In this document: positions 1 to 6,840 of the stretch, in pieces | Layout of the letters: each line of letters opens with the position of its first letter | How positions within the stretch are numbered: the first letter of the stretch is position 1 | DNA from: Desulfobacterales bacterium C00003106 | GTDB taxonomy: Bacteria; Desulfobacterota; Desulfobacteria; Desulfobacterales; C00003106 | Length of the DNA: 8,641 nt | Direction of reading: 5' to 3' | Assembly (NCBI GenBank): GCA_001751015.1 | Contig: MAXM01000013.1 | Coordinates: 1-8,641, forward strand | Program-made: the position numbers and the translations under genes | The notes under the pieces: generated by a model | Databases searched by the model: none | What the model was told of the DNA's origin: nothing | What the model saw: only the letters and a program-made list of their open reading frames with translations

Positions 1-7
1 AGTTGAG

Positions 8-30
8 GAAGTTATTTTGTCCCTGTTCCC
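8..30. repeat. Left copy of a short dispersed repeat
   Basis: A 21-nt stretch at 9-29 matches 8001-8021 at 19 of 21 positions in the same orientation. Both differences are C/T transitions. Read on the minus strand the core is GGAAC(A/G)GGGAC(A/G)AAATAACTT. At the right-hand copy this repeat coincides with the broken end of an integrase gene, which suggests a small mobile or dispersed element. The window starts too close to show the full extent of this copy. The element family is not identified. A REP/RAYT-type repeat is one possibility, but only an inference. Confidence 0.55.
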
Positions 31-36
31 TATAAA

Positions 37-132
37 GGTAAGCGTGATTTACCGACTCCAACAGGCTGCCGTCTCGTCTGCCTGGCTACATGAATAGCTT
101 CCACCGTAGTCTGCTTTCGCTACCCCTGAGTC
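37..132. other. Non-coding patch with nested inverted repeats
   Basis: Several short inverted repeats lie in a nested order. GGTAA/TTACC (37-53) forms one hairpin. GACTC (54-58) can pair with GAGTC (128-132). Inside that closing stem lie an imperfect 23-nt palindrome (62-84, arms CAGGC/GCCTG), GCTA/TAGC (85-98) and GTAG/CTAC (106-123). Together they would fold as a multi-branched, tRNA-sized structure on either strand. Each stem is only 4-6 bp, so chance is a real alternative. No tRNA T-loop, group II intron domain V or known riboswitch core was recognised. A 34-codon GTG-initiated minus-strand frame (49-153) covers the same stretch but has no clear ribosome-binding site. Confidence 0.25.
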
Positions 133-167
133 ATAACAAGGTTTATCCTTCACTGCCTATATTTTTC

Positions 168-197
168 TTGACTTAATCAATTTACGGTCTGTATATT
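168..197 (+). promoter_or_regulatory. Candidate sigma70 promoter for surA/asnS
   Basis: TTGACT (168-173) and TATATT (192-197) each match the -35 and -10 consensus at five of six positions, with an 18-nt spacer. Transcription would start near 204. That gives a leader of about 80 nt before the surA-like gene. It is the only good promoter seen ahead of the plus-strand gene block. Confidence 0.5.
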
Positions 198-284
198 CAA
201 AGATTTTGAACCTGTGCTGTCAGGCTCACAGCCATGCATTCGAGGCTTAGGCCAAAATGCGCCGGCATGAAGCATTAAAGCGAG

Positions 285-1265
285 TTGCGTACTGTGGTAA
301 AAAATAGTATCTATCTGTTGTTGTTGATTTTTCTCCTCTCTTTTCCTCGTCAGGCCAAAGGAGAACTCCTGGATCGTATTGTTGCTGTAGTAAACAATGA
401 AGTTATTACGCTTTCTGATCTGAATGAATTGTATTTTCCATATACTGAACGAATTCGCGAGAGTGGCTATCCGCCTGACAAAGAGCAGGCAATTTTGTTT
501 GACGCCCGCCAGGAGATGCTGAATCAACTTGTTGAGCAGAAACTGGCGGATCAGGAGATATCGGCAAAACAGATTCACGTGCGGGACGAAGAGGTGGCTA
601 ACTCGCTCGAGCAGATAAAGATCGATAATTCCTTCACTGAAGAAGAGCTTGTACAGATGCTCGCCAGGGATGGACATACACTGGCGGAATATAAGAAGCG
701 GCTGAGGGAACAGATCCTGCGGGCCAGGCTCGTCAGCATGGAGGTCAAGTCAAAGATCGTAATAACAGAACATGAGATACAAGACTATTACAAGAAACAT
801 CAGGAAAAATATGAAGGAAGGGTTCTCTATCATATACGGAGCATTCTCTTGAAGACCCGGTTTTCAGACGGCAAAGATCAGACAGAGGCCGCCCTTGAAA
901 ATGGGAAATCTATTGCAAAAAAAATAAGAGGTGGTCTCCCCTTTGAAGATGCGGCCATGGAGTTTTCCGAGGCGCCATCTGCCGCAAACGGCGGTGATCT
1001 CGGGTGGTTTGCGCTTGACGAGTTGACGCCTGTCTTAAAAGATGTTGTTCAGGGCCTTGAGCCCGGAGAGATAAGTTCCGTGCTGAACACAACAGCCGGT
1101 ATTCAGATCGTAAAGCTTGACAAAAAAGAGAAAACACCCGGGAAATCCTTTGAGGAGGCAAAAGAAGAAATTCACCAGGAGCTTTTTCAATCTACCGTAG
1201 ACATGAGATACAAAGAGTGGCTGAAAGACTTGAGGGAGACAGCGTATATTAAGACTATGTTGTAA
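285..1265 (+). CDS. surA: SurA-like periplasmic peptidyl-prolyl isomerase/chaperone
   Basis: This is a periplasmic parvulin-type chaperone of the SurA family, which helps outer-membrane proteins fold. The 326-residue product starts with a signal peptide: a basic start, a Leu/Ile-rich core at about 8-20, and a likely cut after Ala-Lys-Gly (24-26). The mature N-terminus, LLDRIVAVVNNEVIT, is the typical SurA start and leads into a helical N-terminal domain (about 28-165). One parvulin domain follows (about 180-280), with GGDLGWF at 236-242 as its hallmark. Enterobacterial SurA has two parvulin domains and is longer; a single domain is common in other phyla. The start is uncertain. TTG at 285 follows an in-frame TAA (276-278), and GTG at 294 is better spaced from the weak AGCGAG (279-284). 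Both keep the signal peptide. asnS begins 52 nt downstream, so the two are probably cotranscribed. Confidence 0.88.
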   Translation: MRTVVKNSIYLLLLIFLLSFPRQAKGELLDRIVAVVNNEVITLSDLNELYFPYTERIRESGYPPDKEQAILFDARQEMLNQLVEQKLADQEISAKQIHVRDEEVANSLEQIKIDNSFTEEELVQMLARDGHTLAEYKKRLREQILRARLVSMEVKSKIVITEHEIQDYYKKHQEKYEGRVLYHIRSILLKTRFSDGKDQTEAALENGKSIAKKIRGGLPFEDAAMEFSEAPSAANGGDLGWFALDELTPVLKDVVQGLEPGEISSVLNTTAGIQIVKLDKKEKTPGKSFEEAKEEIHQELFQSTVDMRYKEWLKDLRETAYIKTML

Positions 1266-1300
1266 TATCTTGCGAAAAACGCGGTTTTGCTTACAAAAAA

Positions 1301-1317
1301 GTGTTGAGGTCAACACC
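1301..1317 (+). promoter_or_regulatory. Hairpin enclosing the asnS ribosome-binding site
   Basis: GTGTTG (1301-1306) and CAACAC (1311-1316) form a perfect 6-bp inverted repeat around the tetranucleotide AGGT. The Shine-Dalgarno-like GAGG (1306-1309) therefore sits mostly in the loop, 8 nt before the asnS ATG at 1318. The stem ends one base before that ATG. It could tune or gate asnS translation, or be a dyad operator. Both are inferences. A weaker hairpin, AAAAC/GTTTT (1276-1288), lies upstream and has no U-run after it, so it is not a terminator. Confidence 0.4.
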
Positions 1318-2613
1318 ATGAATAAAATCAGTATAGATAACATTGGCAAATACGATGGTCAGCGTGTTACGCTCAGCGGGTGGCTGGTTCACAAACGTTC
1401 GAGCGGAAAGATACGGTTTCTTGTAATGCGTGACGGTACCGGGGTCGCGCAGGTTACGCTCGTCAAGTCCGAGATGGATAAGGACCATTTTGAGCGGTAT
1501 GAACCTTTGACACTTGAGTCTTCAGTAGTGGTTACGGGTCTTGTAAAGAAGGACAAGAGGGCCCCCGGAGGGCATGAAGTCCTCGCCTCACAGATTGTTG
1601 TCGTGCAGATAGCCGAGGAGTATCCTATTGCCCCAAAGGAGCACGGTGTAGGGTTCCTTCTGGACCACAGACATCTCTGGCTTCGTTCCTCAAAACAACA
1701 CGCTGTCTTAAAGGTCAGACATACTGTTATTCGCGCTGCGCGTCGTTTCTTTGACGAGCAGGGGTTTACAGCGCTGGATGCACCTATTCTCACCCCGGTC
1801 GCCTGTGAGGGCACAACCTCATTATTTGAAACAGACTATTTTGAGGAACAAAAGGCATACCTTTCGCAGAGCGGACAGCTATACATGGAGGCCGGGGCAA
1901 TGGCGTTCGGGAAGGTATACTGCTGCGGTCCCACTTTCCGGGCGGAAAAATCAAAGACCCGCAGACATCTTACCGAATTCTGGATGATAGAGCCTGAGGT
2001 CGCCTTTGCCGGTCTTTCCGATATCATGGAACTCGCGGAATCCCTGATTGTGACCATTGTAAAAGAGGTCCTCTCAGCCAACGCAGAAGACCTGAAAACG
2101 TTGGAAAGAGATAGGGAAAAACTCGAGGCGATAAAATCCCCCTTTGAATCCATTTCATACGACAAGGCTGTGCGGATATTGCAAGACCATGGTGTGCCCT
2201 TTGAGTGGGGAAATGACCTTGGCGCAGCCGACGAGACGCTTATTTCCGACCGTTTTGAAAGGCCGGTTTTCATACACCGTTACCCGGTCTCTGCAAAGCC
2301 TTTTTATATGAAAAATGATCCGGAAAAGCCCGATGTGGTCCTGTGCATGGATCTCCTTGCTTCAGAAGGATATGGCGAGATTATCGGAGGGTCGGCAAGA
2401 GAAGAGGACAAGGACGCGTTGCACAAAAAACTCGTAGAGGCAGGGCTTTCCCCTGAGCAGTTTTCCTGGTATCTCGATTTGAGAAAATACGGCAGTGTGC
2501 CTCACGCGGGCTTTGGTATGGGGATCGAGCGAACAGTTGCGTGGATTTGCGGAGTTCCGCATGTGCGCGAAGCAATACCATTCCCGCGGTTGATCCAGAG
2601 ACTCTATCCGTAG
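1318..2613 (+). CDS. asnS: Asparaginyl-tRNA synthetase (AsnRS)
   Basis: This class IIb cytoplasmic enzyme joins asparagine to tRNA-Asn using ATP. The 431-residue product has the usual AsnRS length. It carries an N-terminal OB-fold anticodon-binding domain (about 1-100, GWLVHKRSSGKIRFLVMRDG at 21-40) and then the catalytic core. Motif 1 ends near Pro160, motif 2 contains FRAE (207-210) and TEFWMIEPE (219-227), and motif 3 is GFGMGIER (398-405). CEGTTSLFETDYF (163-175) and the substrate-pocket style favour AsnRS over AspRS, which normally has a large insertion missing here. ATG 1318 is chosen over the upstream in-frame TTG at 1270 because the family N-terminus begins at MNKISI and a GAGG motif lies 8 nt upstream. 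The gene implies direct Asn-tRNA formation, at least in part. The start region lies in a hairpin. Confidence 0.96.
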   Translation: MNKISIDNIGKYDGQRVTLSGWLVHKRSSGKIRFLVMRDGTGVAQVTLVKSEMDKDHFERYEPLTLESSVVVTGLVKKDKRAPGGHEVLASQIVVVQIAEEYPIAPKEHGVGFLLDHRHLWLRSSKQHAVLKVRHTVIRAARRFFDEQGFTALDAPILTPVACEGTTSLFETDYFEEQKAYLSQSGQLYMEAGAMAFGKVYCCGPTFRAEKSKTRRHLTEFWMIEPEVAFAGLSDIMELAESLIVTIVKEVLSANAEDLKTLERDREKLEAIKSPFESISYDKAVRILQDHGVPFEWGNDLGAADETLISDRFERPVFIHRYPVSAKPFYMKNDPEKPDVVLCMDLLASEGYGEIIGGSAREEDKDALHKKLVEAGLSPEQFSWYLDLRKYGSVPHAGFGMGIERTVAWICGVPHVREAIPFPRLIQRLYP

Positions 2614-2616
2614 AGG

Positions 2617-2651
2617 AACTGGAATTGATGATTGACGATTGGGAAATTTCC
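2617..2651 (+). repeat. Degenerate 7-nt tandem repeat plus palindrome in the asnS-mgtE gap
   Basis: Three consecutive heptads, ATTGATG, ATTGACG and ATTGGGA, run from 2624 to 2644. The perfect 10-bp palindrome GGAAATTTCC (2642-2651) overlaps the last of them. The rest of the 69-nt gap holds only a weak GCCC/GGGC dyad, and no promoter or terminator is visible. A similar 7-nt register appears in the gap before glyQ, so these may be a genomic family of intergenic repeats. Confidence 0.45.
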
Positions 2652-2682
2652 TGAAGCCCGATCAAAGGGCGGCTGATTCATT

Positions 2683-4032
2683 ATGCATTCTGAACACACT
2701 AGAATACTCCTTTCCACGATTACGAGACTTATCCGTCGCGGCGCTACCCGTAACTTGCAGAAAATCACGGATAAGTCACATGCCGCGGATATTGCCTCCG
2801 TATTTCATTTTCTTTCTGCAAAGGACCAGGTCTTTCTCTTTCAGTTGATCGACAACATGGAAAAGAAAGCCGAAGTCCTCAGTGAATTGCAGGAAGCCGA
2901 GTTTCTCGCGGTTGTCGAGGACATGTCTCCCGAAGAGATCGCAGCTATTTTCGGTGAAATGGCGTCCGATGACGTGGCTGACCTCCTGCAGCTTCTGGCT
3001 GATGAAAAGTCAAACCAGATCCTCGAACTCATGGAACATGAGGATTCGTCCGAGGTTGAAGGGCTTCTCAGGTTTGAAGAGGACACAGCCGGCGGCATCA
3101 TGGTCCCGGATTTCATTGCCCTGAAGAAAGAGACCACTGCAAAAGACGCGATCGCGGCAATCCATCAGAAAGAAGACGTGGAGATGGTCTTTTACCTCTA
3201 TGTGGTTGACGATTACAACCATCTGGTCGGGGTAATCTCTTTGCGGCAGCTCGTGGTGTCCCGCCCTGAAACCAAGCTCAAAGATGTCATGACAACCACG
3301 GTTATGAGTGTCCATTGCAACATGGACCAGGAAGAAGTTGCCAAGGTGGTGGCCCGGTATAATCTTCTCGGCGTTCCTGTGGTCGATGACAATAATGTTC
3401 TTCTTGGGGTCGTAACAGTAGATGATGTTATCGACATTATCCGACAGGAGGCAACCGAGGATATCCTGAGGATGGCCGGGGCCGGCGACGATTTAATAGA
3501 AGCCCAGTCTGTCTTAAAAAGCACGCGTACAAGGCTCCCCTGGTTGTTTGCCAGTTGGATAGGCGGTGTTATCGCCTTTTGTGTCATAGATCGGTTTGAA
3601 GGTGTCTTGAATAGTGCGCTCTATCTCGCCGCATTCATACCGATTATTATGGGAATGGGGGGGTCCATAGGCAACCAGTCCGCTACTATTGTCGTAAGGG
3701 GATTGGCCATGGGCCGTTTCAATGTCAAACAGATAGCGCCTGTGGTTTTCAAAGAACTCTGCATTGGGGGACTGATCGGTTTCCTGTACGGTCTCATGAT
3801 CGGAATGGTTGCGCAATATCGCTATGACATGTGGCAAATCGGCACAGCGGTCGGTGTCTCAATCCTGGCTTCCATGACAATGGCGGCTACTGTAGGGGCG
3901 TCGGTTCCCCTTGTTTTGGCCAGGATCAAGGTGGATCCCGCAGTGGCTACCGGTTGTTTTGTTTCAACCTCCATAGATATACTCAGCGTTCTTATTTACT
4001 TCCAGATAGCAACCCTATTGCTCCACCTTTGA
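2683..4032 (+). CDS. mgtE: MgtE-family magnesium channel/transporter
   Basis: MgtE is an inner-membrane Mg2+ channel whose cytoplasmic part closes the pore when Mg2+ is plentiful. The 449-residue product has the full architecture. A helical, acidic MgtE N domain (about 30-135) comes first, then two CBS domains (about 138-195 and 200-258). A connecting plug helix follows (about 258-283), then five membrane segments from about 285 to 447. GGSIGNQSATIVVRGLA (326-342) is the family signature. Asp432 in the last helix (TSID) matches the pore Mg2+-binding Asp that I recall from Thermus MgtE. ATG 2683 is the first possible start, since an in-frame TGA lies at 2674-2676. Its ribosome-binding site is weak (AAAGGG about 13 nt upstream). 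recO begins 5 nt after the stop, so the two are likely cotranscribed. Confidence 0.95.
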   Translation: MHSEHTRILLSTITRLIRRGATRNLQKITDKSHAADIASVFHFLSAKDQVFLFQLIDNMEKKAEVLSELQEAEFLAVVEDMSPEEIAAIFGEMASDDVADLLQLLADEKSNQILELMEHEDSSEVEGLLRFEEDTAGGIMVPDFIALKKETTAKDAIAAIHQKEDVEMVFYLYVVDDYNHLVGVISLRQLVVSRPETKLKDVMTTTVMSVHCNMDQEEVAKVVARYNLLGVPVVDDNNVLLGVVTVDDVIDIIRQEATEDILRMAGAGDDLIEAQSVLKSTRTRLPWLFASWIGGVIAFCVIDRFEGVLNSALYLAAFIPIIMGMGGSIGNQSATIVVRGLAMGRFNVKQIAPVVFKELCIGGLIGFLYGLMIGMVAQYRYDMWQIGTAVGVSILASMTMAATVGASVPLVLARIKVDPAVATGCFVSTSIDILSVLIYFQIATLLLHL

Positions 4033-4037
4033 CAAAA

Positions 4038-4808
4038 ATGCCGGATTTTTCCACACAGGCTGTTGTCCTGCGCTCTGTTGACTATGGTGACAGCGACAAG
4101 ATTGTCACGCTATTTACCTCCGGATACGGCAAAATTTCTGCTATTGCCAAAGGCGCGAAAAGGAGCATGAAACGTTTTGGCGGAACGCTTGAACTTTTCT
4201 CTCTCGTAAATGTCGTATGGAGCCGGAGACGCGGCACGGGATTCCCTTTTTTAAAGGAGGCAACGGCCATAAGGCCGCCTGATCGCATCAGGCGCAACAT
4301 ATTCAAGACAGCTTATGCAAGTTACTGGACTGAGTTGATCGACAAATGGATAGAAAAAGGAGATCGGCATTATGCGACCTTTGAGCTGTTAAGCTATGTT
4401 CTTGGCAGGCTGGATGATTCGGAAATCGACGACAGTCTGCTCTCCATGTTTTTTCAGGTCAAATTCCTGGCGCTTTGCGGTTTCTCCCCGAATCTTAAAG
4501 TCTGTTCTGTCTGCCACAAGCCGCTCGACGCCTTTTTCGGAAATCGGCTATATTTCAGCCGCATCAAAGGGGGGGTTGTCTGTTCGGGCTGTGGTATTCA
4601 TAACAACCGGGATATCCTTTTATCCAGGGGGACCTGCAAACTGCTGTTATGGATATCAAATGCCCCCTCGGACAAGGCCCTTCGGATCAGGTTCTCCGGA
4701 GCGTCGAAGGAAGAGGGAACAAGGCTTCTTGAGGGGTTTTGCGTGTATTGTTTTAACAAGGATTTTAAGAGTCTGCGATTTCTGAGAGAGATCAGGAAAG
4801 AAAAATGA
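4038..4808 (+). CDS. recO: DNA repair protein RecO
   Basis: RecO works in the RecFOR pathway, annealing single strands and helping load RecA onto SSB-coated gaps. The 256-residue product is close to the family norm. It has an N-terminal OB fold (about 1-80, STQAVVLRSVDYGDSDKIVT at 5-24 is typical), then a helical domain. A four-cysteine zinc finger lies at Cys156, Cys159, Cys182 and Cys185. ATG 4038 is preferred because the family N-terminus begins here; the frame stays open back into mgtE but has no RecO similarity there. No strong Shine-Dalgarno is visible, so translation may depend on ribosomes finishing mgtE 5 nt upstream. The stop TGA overlaps the next gene's ATG (ATGA, 4805-4808). RecO ahead of glyQ is a familiar order in Desulfobacterota-type genomes. 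Confidence 0.93.
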   Translation: MPDFSTQAVVLRSVDYGDSDKIVTLFTSGYGKISAIAKGAKRSMKRFGGTLELFSLVNVVWSRRRGTGFPFLKEATAIRPPDRIRRNIFKTAYASYWTELIDKWIEKGDRHYATFELLSYVLGRLDDSEIDDSLLSMFFQVKFLALCGFSPNLKVCSVCHKPLDAFFGNRLYFSRIKGGVVCSGCGIHNNRDILLSRGTCKLLLWISNAPSDKALRIRFSGASKEEGTRLLEGFCVYCFNKDFKSLRFLREIRKEK

Positions 4809-5857
4809 AAAAAGAGGCGTTGACGAAAATCCTTGAATCCGGGGTGATCGAGGCCTCCGCATCGTGCAGGATCGACTGCGGCGGCACGCTTGATATAAAG
4901 ACGTTTTACCATGCACTGCGCAATCACGGCCCGGCCACCTTTAATATTGCGTTGCATCTAAAGACACGTGTGCGGCTTCTCCCTTACCATTCAAACATGA
5001 TCAAAATATCTTCCACCGGTTTTGCGACCGAGGAGTATCCGGCCAAAGAGGTTCCATATACATCACCTTTAGGCCTTATGTTCGCGGTTGCATCCTATTT
5101 CCAGGCCAAGGGGGTTCATATCCGGATCGAATCCGAATCCCCGCCAAAAAGCGCATTGGGAGGCTCTTCCGCCGCGGCTGTAGCGTTGACGGGCGCTTTT
5201 TCCAGGGCATATACGCAACTCGGCAATAGTCCCTTATCCAGGGAAGAGATCGTTCTGCTGGCTTACAGTATTGAAGATAGTATCCTGCCGGTGCCCTGCG
5301 GCATGCAGGATCAATTGGCGGCAGCCTTTGGAGGAGTCAATGCGTGGTACTGGCCCCCGACCCCTGACGCCCCGCCTTTCAAAAGATGGGAGTTGATCCG
5401 GCAGGACGGCTATTTGGAGCTGGAGGATCGCCTTGTTCTTGCGTATTGCGGTGTCCCCCATGAATCAAAAGATATAAACGGAAAATGGGTAAAAGAGTTC
5501 ATGGAGGGCAGGAACAGGTCGTGCTGGAAGAAAATCGCAGGTTACACGAATGATTTTATCAGGGCGCTTGCCGCCGGCGATTGGCGCGGCGCTGTTGACG
5601 CGGCAAACAAAGAGGTTGCTGTAAGAACAGAAATGACTCCCGAGGTCTTTACCAATGTGGGAGATAGGCTCAGAAATGAAGCAACGCAAAAGAACTGTGC
5701 CGCGCGGTTCACCGGCTCAGGCGGAGGGGGCTGTATATGGGCGCTTGGAGAAAAGGATGATATCTCACGGCTGCGGCGATCCTGGGAAGATATCCTTTTA
5801 AATGTGGAGGGGGCTAAGCTCCTTGAGGCAAAGATCGATCCGTATGGGTTGGAATAA
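4805..5857 (+). CDS. GHMP-family sugar kinase, substrate unknown
   Basis: This is a small-molecule kinase of the GHMP superfamily (galactokinase, homoserine, mevalonate and phosphomevalonate kinases), 350 residues long. All three family motifs are present. Motif 1 is ASCRIDCGGTLDI (18-30). The glycine-rich ATP loop is PPKSALGGSSAAAVAL (113-128). Motif 3 is FTGSGGGGCIWAL (302-314). CGMQDQLAAAFGG (165-177) holds the likely catalytic Asp169. Its form resembles heptose-7-phosphate (HddA) and fucose-type kinases more than galactokinase proper, but motif 1 reads RIDCGGTLDI instead of the galactokinase form, so no substrate is named. It overlaps recO by 4 nt and is probably translationally coupled to it. 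No sugar or lipopolysaccharide gene lies nearby to suggest a pathway. A truncated galactokinase is ruled out because all motifs and a full C-terminal domain are present. Confidence 0.85.
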   Translation: MKKEALTKILESGVIEASASCRIDCGGTLDIKTFYHALRNHGPATFNIALHLKTRVRLLPYHSNMIKISSTGFATEEYPAKEVPYTSPLGLMFAVASYFQAKGVHIRIESESPPKSALGGSSAAAVALTGAFSRAYTQLGNSPLSREEIVLLAYSIEDSILPVPCGMQDQLAAAFGGVNAWYWPPTPDAPPFKRWELIRQDGYLELEDRLVLAYCGVPHESKDINGKWVKEFMEGRNRSCWKKIAGYTNDFIRALAAGDWRGAVDAANKEVAVRTEMTPEVFTNVGDRLRNEATQKNCAARFTGSGGGGCIWALGEKDDISRLRRSWEDILLNVEGAKLLEAKIDPYGLE

Positions 5858-5898
5858 AGGATCAAATGCTTAAGTCGTTGCATAGTTCATTGGGAAAA

Positions 5899-5928
5899 TT
5901 GTGAACCGACAACTGTGAACGGTTACTC
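5899..5928 (+). repeat. Degenerate 7-nt periodic repeat in the kinase-glyQ gap
   Basis: TTGTGAACCG (5899-5908) recurs as CTGTGAACGG (5913-5922), 14 nt apart. In a 7-nt register this reads GTGAACC, GACAACT, GTGAACG, GTTACTC. AACCG (5904-5908) and CGGTT (5920-5924) also form a short inverted repeat. The 92-nt gap otherwise holds no convincing promoter or terminator, so glyQ is probably read from upstream. Confidence 0.4.
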
Positions 5929-5949
5929 GAAGTATTAGAGGAACAGATT

Positions 5950-6840
5950 ATGCATTTTCAAAAACTGATTCAGACCTTGGAGGGCTATTGGGCCAGGGCG
6001 GGGTGTACGCTTCAACAGCCTTACGATATTGAGGTGGGAGCGGGGACATTTCATCCGGATACACTATTAAGGGTCCTTGGCCCTGAACCATGGAAGGTGG
6101 CATACGTGGAGCCGTCTCGACGCCCGACCGACGGCCGCTATGGAAAGAATCCGAACCGGCTGCAACACTACTATCAATTTCAGGTTATCCTGAAACCGTC
6201 ACCCGCGGACATACAGGACAAGTATCTCAACAGCCTCAAGAAGTTAGGGATCAATCTCCTGGAACACGACATCAGGTTTGTTGAAGATGATTGGGAATCT
6301 CCGACATTAGGGGCCTGGGGACTCGGCTGGGAGGTCTGGCTTGACGGGATGGAAATCAGCCAGTTTACCTATTTTCAGCAGGCCGGAAGCATCGACCTTG
6401 ATCCGATATCCGTGGAGATCACGTATGGCCTGGAACGGATCGCCATGTATCTCCAGGAGGTGGACTCCGTATATGACCTGAAATGGAATGATGACGTCCG
6501 ATACGGGGACCTTCACCACCAGGGGGAGGTGGAACATTCGGTCTACAATTTTGAGAAAGCGGATGTGGATATGCTCTTCAAATTATTCGATATGTACGAA
6601 GGCGAGTCAAATCGTATACTGGAAGCATCCTTGATCCTTCCTGCGTATGAATATATGCTGAAATGTTCGCACACATTCAATCTTCTCGATGCCAGAGGAG
6701 CAATAAGCGTTACCGAGCGGACCCGGTATATAGGACGCATTCGGGCTCTTGCGCGTGCCTGTGCAAAGAGCTATCTTGCACAAAGAGAAGAGATGGGGTT
6801 TCCGCTCATGGGGCGAGCGCATGCATCCACAGGTACATAA
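5950..6840 (+). CDS. glyQ: Glycyl-tRNA synthetase alpha chain
   Basis: GlyQ is the catalytic alpha subunit of the bacterial tetrameric glycyl-tRNA synthetase. With GlyS (beta) it charges tRNA-Gly. The 296-residue product is collinear with the family from the first residues. Hallmarks include GYWARAGCTLQQPYDIEVGA (12-31), PSRRPTDGRYGKNPNRLQHY (55-74), TLGAWGLGWEVWLDGMEISQ (119-138), ITYGLERIAMY (157-167) and NLLDARGAISVTERTRYIGR (244-263). ATG 5950 follows AGAGGA with normal spacing. The catalytic part is complete to EEMGFPL (280-286). The last ten residues (MGRAHASTGT) are a non-conserved tail. The partner glyS usually follows directly, but here the gene instead overlaps the end of convergent sppA by 35 nt. 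The alpha chain needs GlyS for activity, so glyS must lie elsewhere in the genome. Confidence 0.96.
   Translation: MHFQKLIQTLEGYWARAGCTLQQPYDIEVGAGTFHPDTLLRVLGPEPWKVAYVEPSRRPTDGRYGKNPNRLQHYYQFQVILKPSPADIQDKYLNSLKKLGINLLEHDIRFVEDDWESPTLGAWGLGWEVWLDGMEISQFTYFQQAGSIDLDPISVEITYGLERIAMYLQEVDSVYDLKWNDDVRYGDLHHQGEVEHSVYNFEKADVDMLFKLFDMYEGESNRILEASLILPAYEYMLKCSHTFNLLDARGAISVTERTRYIGRIRALARACAKSYLAQREEMGFPLMGRAHASTGT

Noticed and set aside
84..98. Sigma54-type -24/-12 promoter (TGGC...AGC)
   Set aside because: The spacing between the GG and GC elements does not fit, and the sigma70-like site at 168-197 is far better.
128..145. Resemblance of GTCATAACAAGGT to the 3' end of 16S rRNA
   Set aside because: The match is short, and no anti-Shine-Dalgarno or flanking rRNA sequence follows.
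177..677. 166-codon open frame on the minus strand across the surA start
   Set aside because: It lies antisense to a clear SurA-family gene, has no family pattern and includes the promoter region. It is a shadow frame.
1272..1290. Terminator after surA
   Set aside because: The AAAAC/GTTTT hairpin is A/T-rich and has no U-run after it on the plus strand.
1270..1317. TTG start giving a 447-residue AsnRS
   Set aside because: The extra 16 residues are not family-like, and ATG 1318 has a spaced GAGG and matches the expected N-terminus.
1389..1814. 141-codon minus-strand frame within asnS, with similar ones at 1836-2273 and 2381-2665
   Set aside because: These are fully antisense to a well-recognised AsnRS and show Ser/Arg/Pro-rich shadow composition.
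3831..4037. Upstream extension of the recO frame into mgtE
   Set aside because: The family N-terminus begins at ATG 4038. The extension overlaps the conserved final membrane helices of MgtE and has no RecO character.
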